Source: Spirochaetota bacterium
GTDB taxonomy: Bacteria > Spirochaetota > Spirochaetia > Treponematales > Treponemataceae
NCBI GenBank assembly: GCA_022704725.1
Contig: JAKJFV010000104.1
Location: 1 to 6,144, forward strand
Reading direction: 5' to 3'
DNA length: 6,144 nucleotides
Part shown: positions 6,064 to 6,144 of the stretch, one piece after another
How positions within the stretch are numbered: the first letter of the stretch is position 1
Layout of the letters: the number at the start of each line of letters is the position of its first letter
The notes under the pieces: generated by a model
The model's database searches: none
What the model was told of the DNA's origin: nothing
What the model saw: the letters and a program-made list of their open reading frames with translations, nothing else
Program-made: the position numbers and the translations under genes

Positions 6064-6094
6064 ACTTTAAGTTCTGCGAACTTAGAACACACAG
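6064..6094. repeat. Repeat element D: hairpin AAGTTC-TGC-GAACTT followed by ACACAG
   Basis: TAAGTTC (6068-6074), loop TGC and GAACTTA (6078-6084) form a perfect 7-bp stem, extendable to 9 with one wobble. Eleven nt after the loop comes ACACAG (6089-6094), as in elements B and C. The left ACACAG is missing. A further GAACTT at 6062-6067 could compete for the same AAGTTC. Confidence 0.6.
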
Positions 6095-6104
6095 GTAGGA
6101 TTAA

Positions 6105-6142
6105 CCACAGGCGCAAAGCTCTACCGAGCTTAGTGCACACGG
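6105..6142 (+). repeat. Repeat element E: 11-nt-arm hairpin between CACAG and ACACGG
   Basis: The arms GCGCAAAGCTC (6111-6121) and GAGCTTAGTGC (6126-6136) pair across loop TACC with one A-A mismatch and one G-T wobble. CACAG (6106-6110) directly precedes and ACACGG (6137-6142) directly follows. The geometry equals that of elements B and C, while the arm sequence differs at many positions. Confidence 0.65.
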
Positions 6143-6144
6143 AC

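Larger units (their letters stand above)
6019..6144. repeat. Repeat-type intergenic DNA upstream of higB
   Basis: No gene is seen in these 126 bp up to the window edge. The same repeat vocabulary as at 4838-5398 returns: ACACAG at 6089, ACCACAG at 6104 and ACACGG at 6137. Two hairpins of the AAGNTC/GANCTT kind are present. The toxin-antitoxin pair is therefore flanked on both sides by related repeat sequence. Confidence 0.6.

Overview
The window looks like chromosomal DNA from a spirochaete of the Treponema type. The main reason is a P83/100-family antigen gene (3245-4837), a family known from Borrelia and Treponema. The species cannot be read from the sequence. Base composition is moderate, and the intergenic DNA on the right is AT-rich and repetitive.

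Left part (1-3182). The 5' end of a serine alpha/beta-hydrolase gene (lysophospholipase / monoacylglycerol-lipase type) runs leftward off the window. A 47-bp gap with back-to-back promoter elements separates it from a rightward pair: an iron-sulfur-type RNA m5U methyltransferase (RlmD/RlmC/RlmCD group) and, overlapping it by 16 bp, an exported protein with an N-terminal beta-propeller and a helical, HEAT-like C-terminus. The overlap implies a shared transcript, although one product acts on RNA in the cytoplasm and the other should be outside the inner membrane.

Middle (3183-4837). A good extended -10 promoter and a strong Shine-Dalgarno precede the P83/100 gene. Its product has a signal peptide, a conserved N-terminal domain, a long Lys/Glu/Ala coiled coil and a beta-rich C-terminal domain.

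Right part (4838-6144). A 561-bp gene-free stretch is packed with degenerate short-period repeats of the ACCACGGATGAACACAG, CCGCAGATGA and CACGCAAAG types. Small hairpins sit among them. Seven of these share the stem pattern AAGNTC-loop-GANCTT with a variable, base-paired middle position. Four belong to a larger element: two have the full layout CACAG, 11-nt arm, loop or centre, 11-nt arm, ACAC, and two keep only part of it. A leftward higB-higA toxin-antitoxin pair (5399-5988) lies inside this repeat territory, with more repeats and hairpins on its far side. Three palindromes cover the likely higBA promoter, which suits autoregulation by HigA. The hairpin family is the least explained item in the window.
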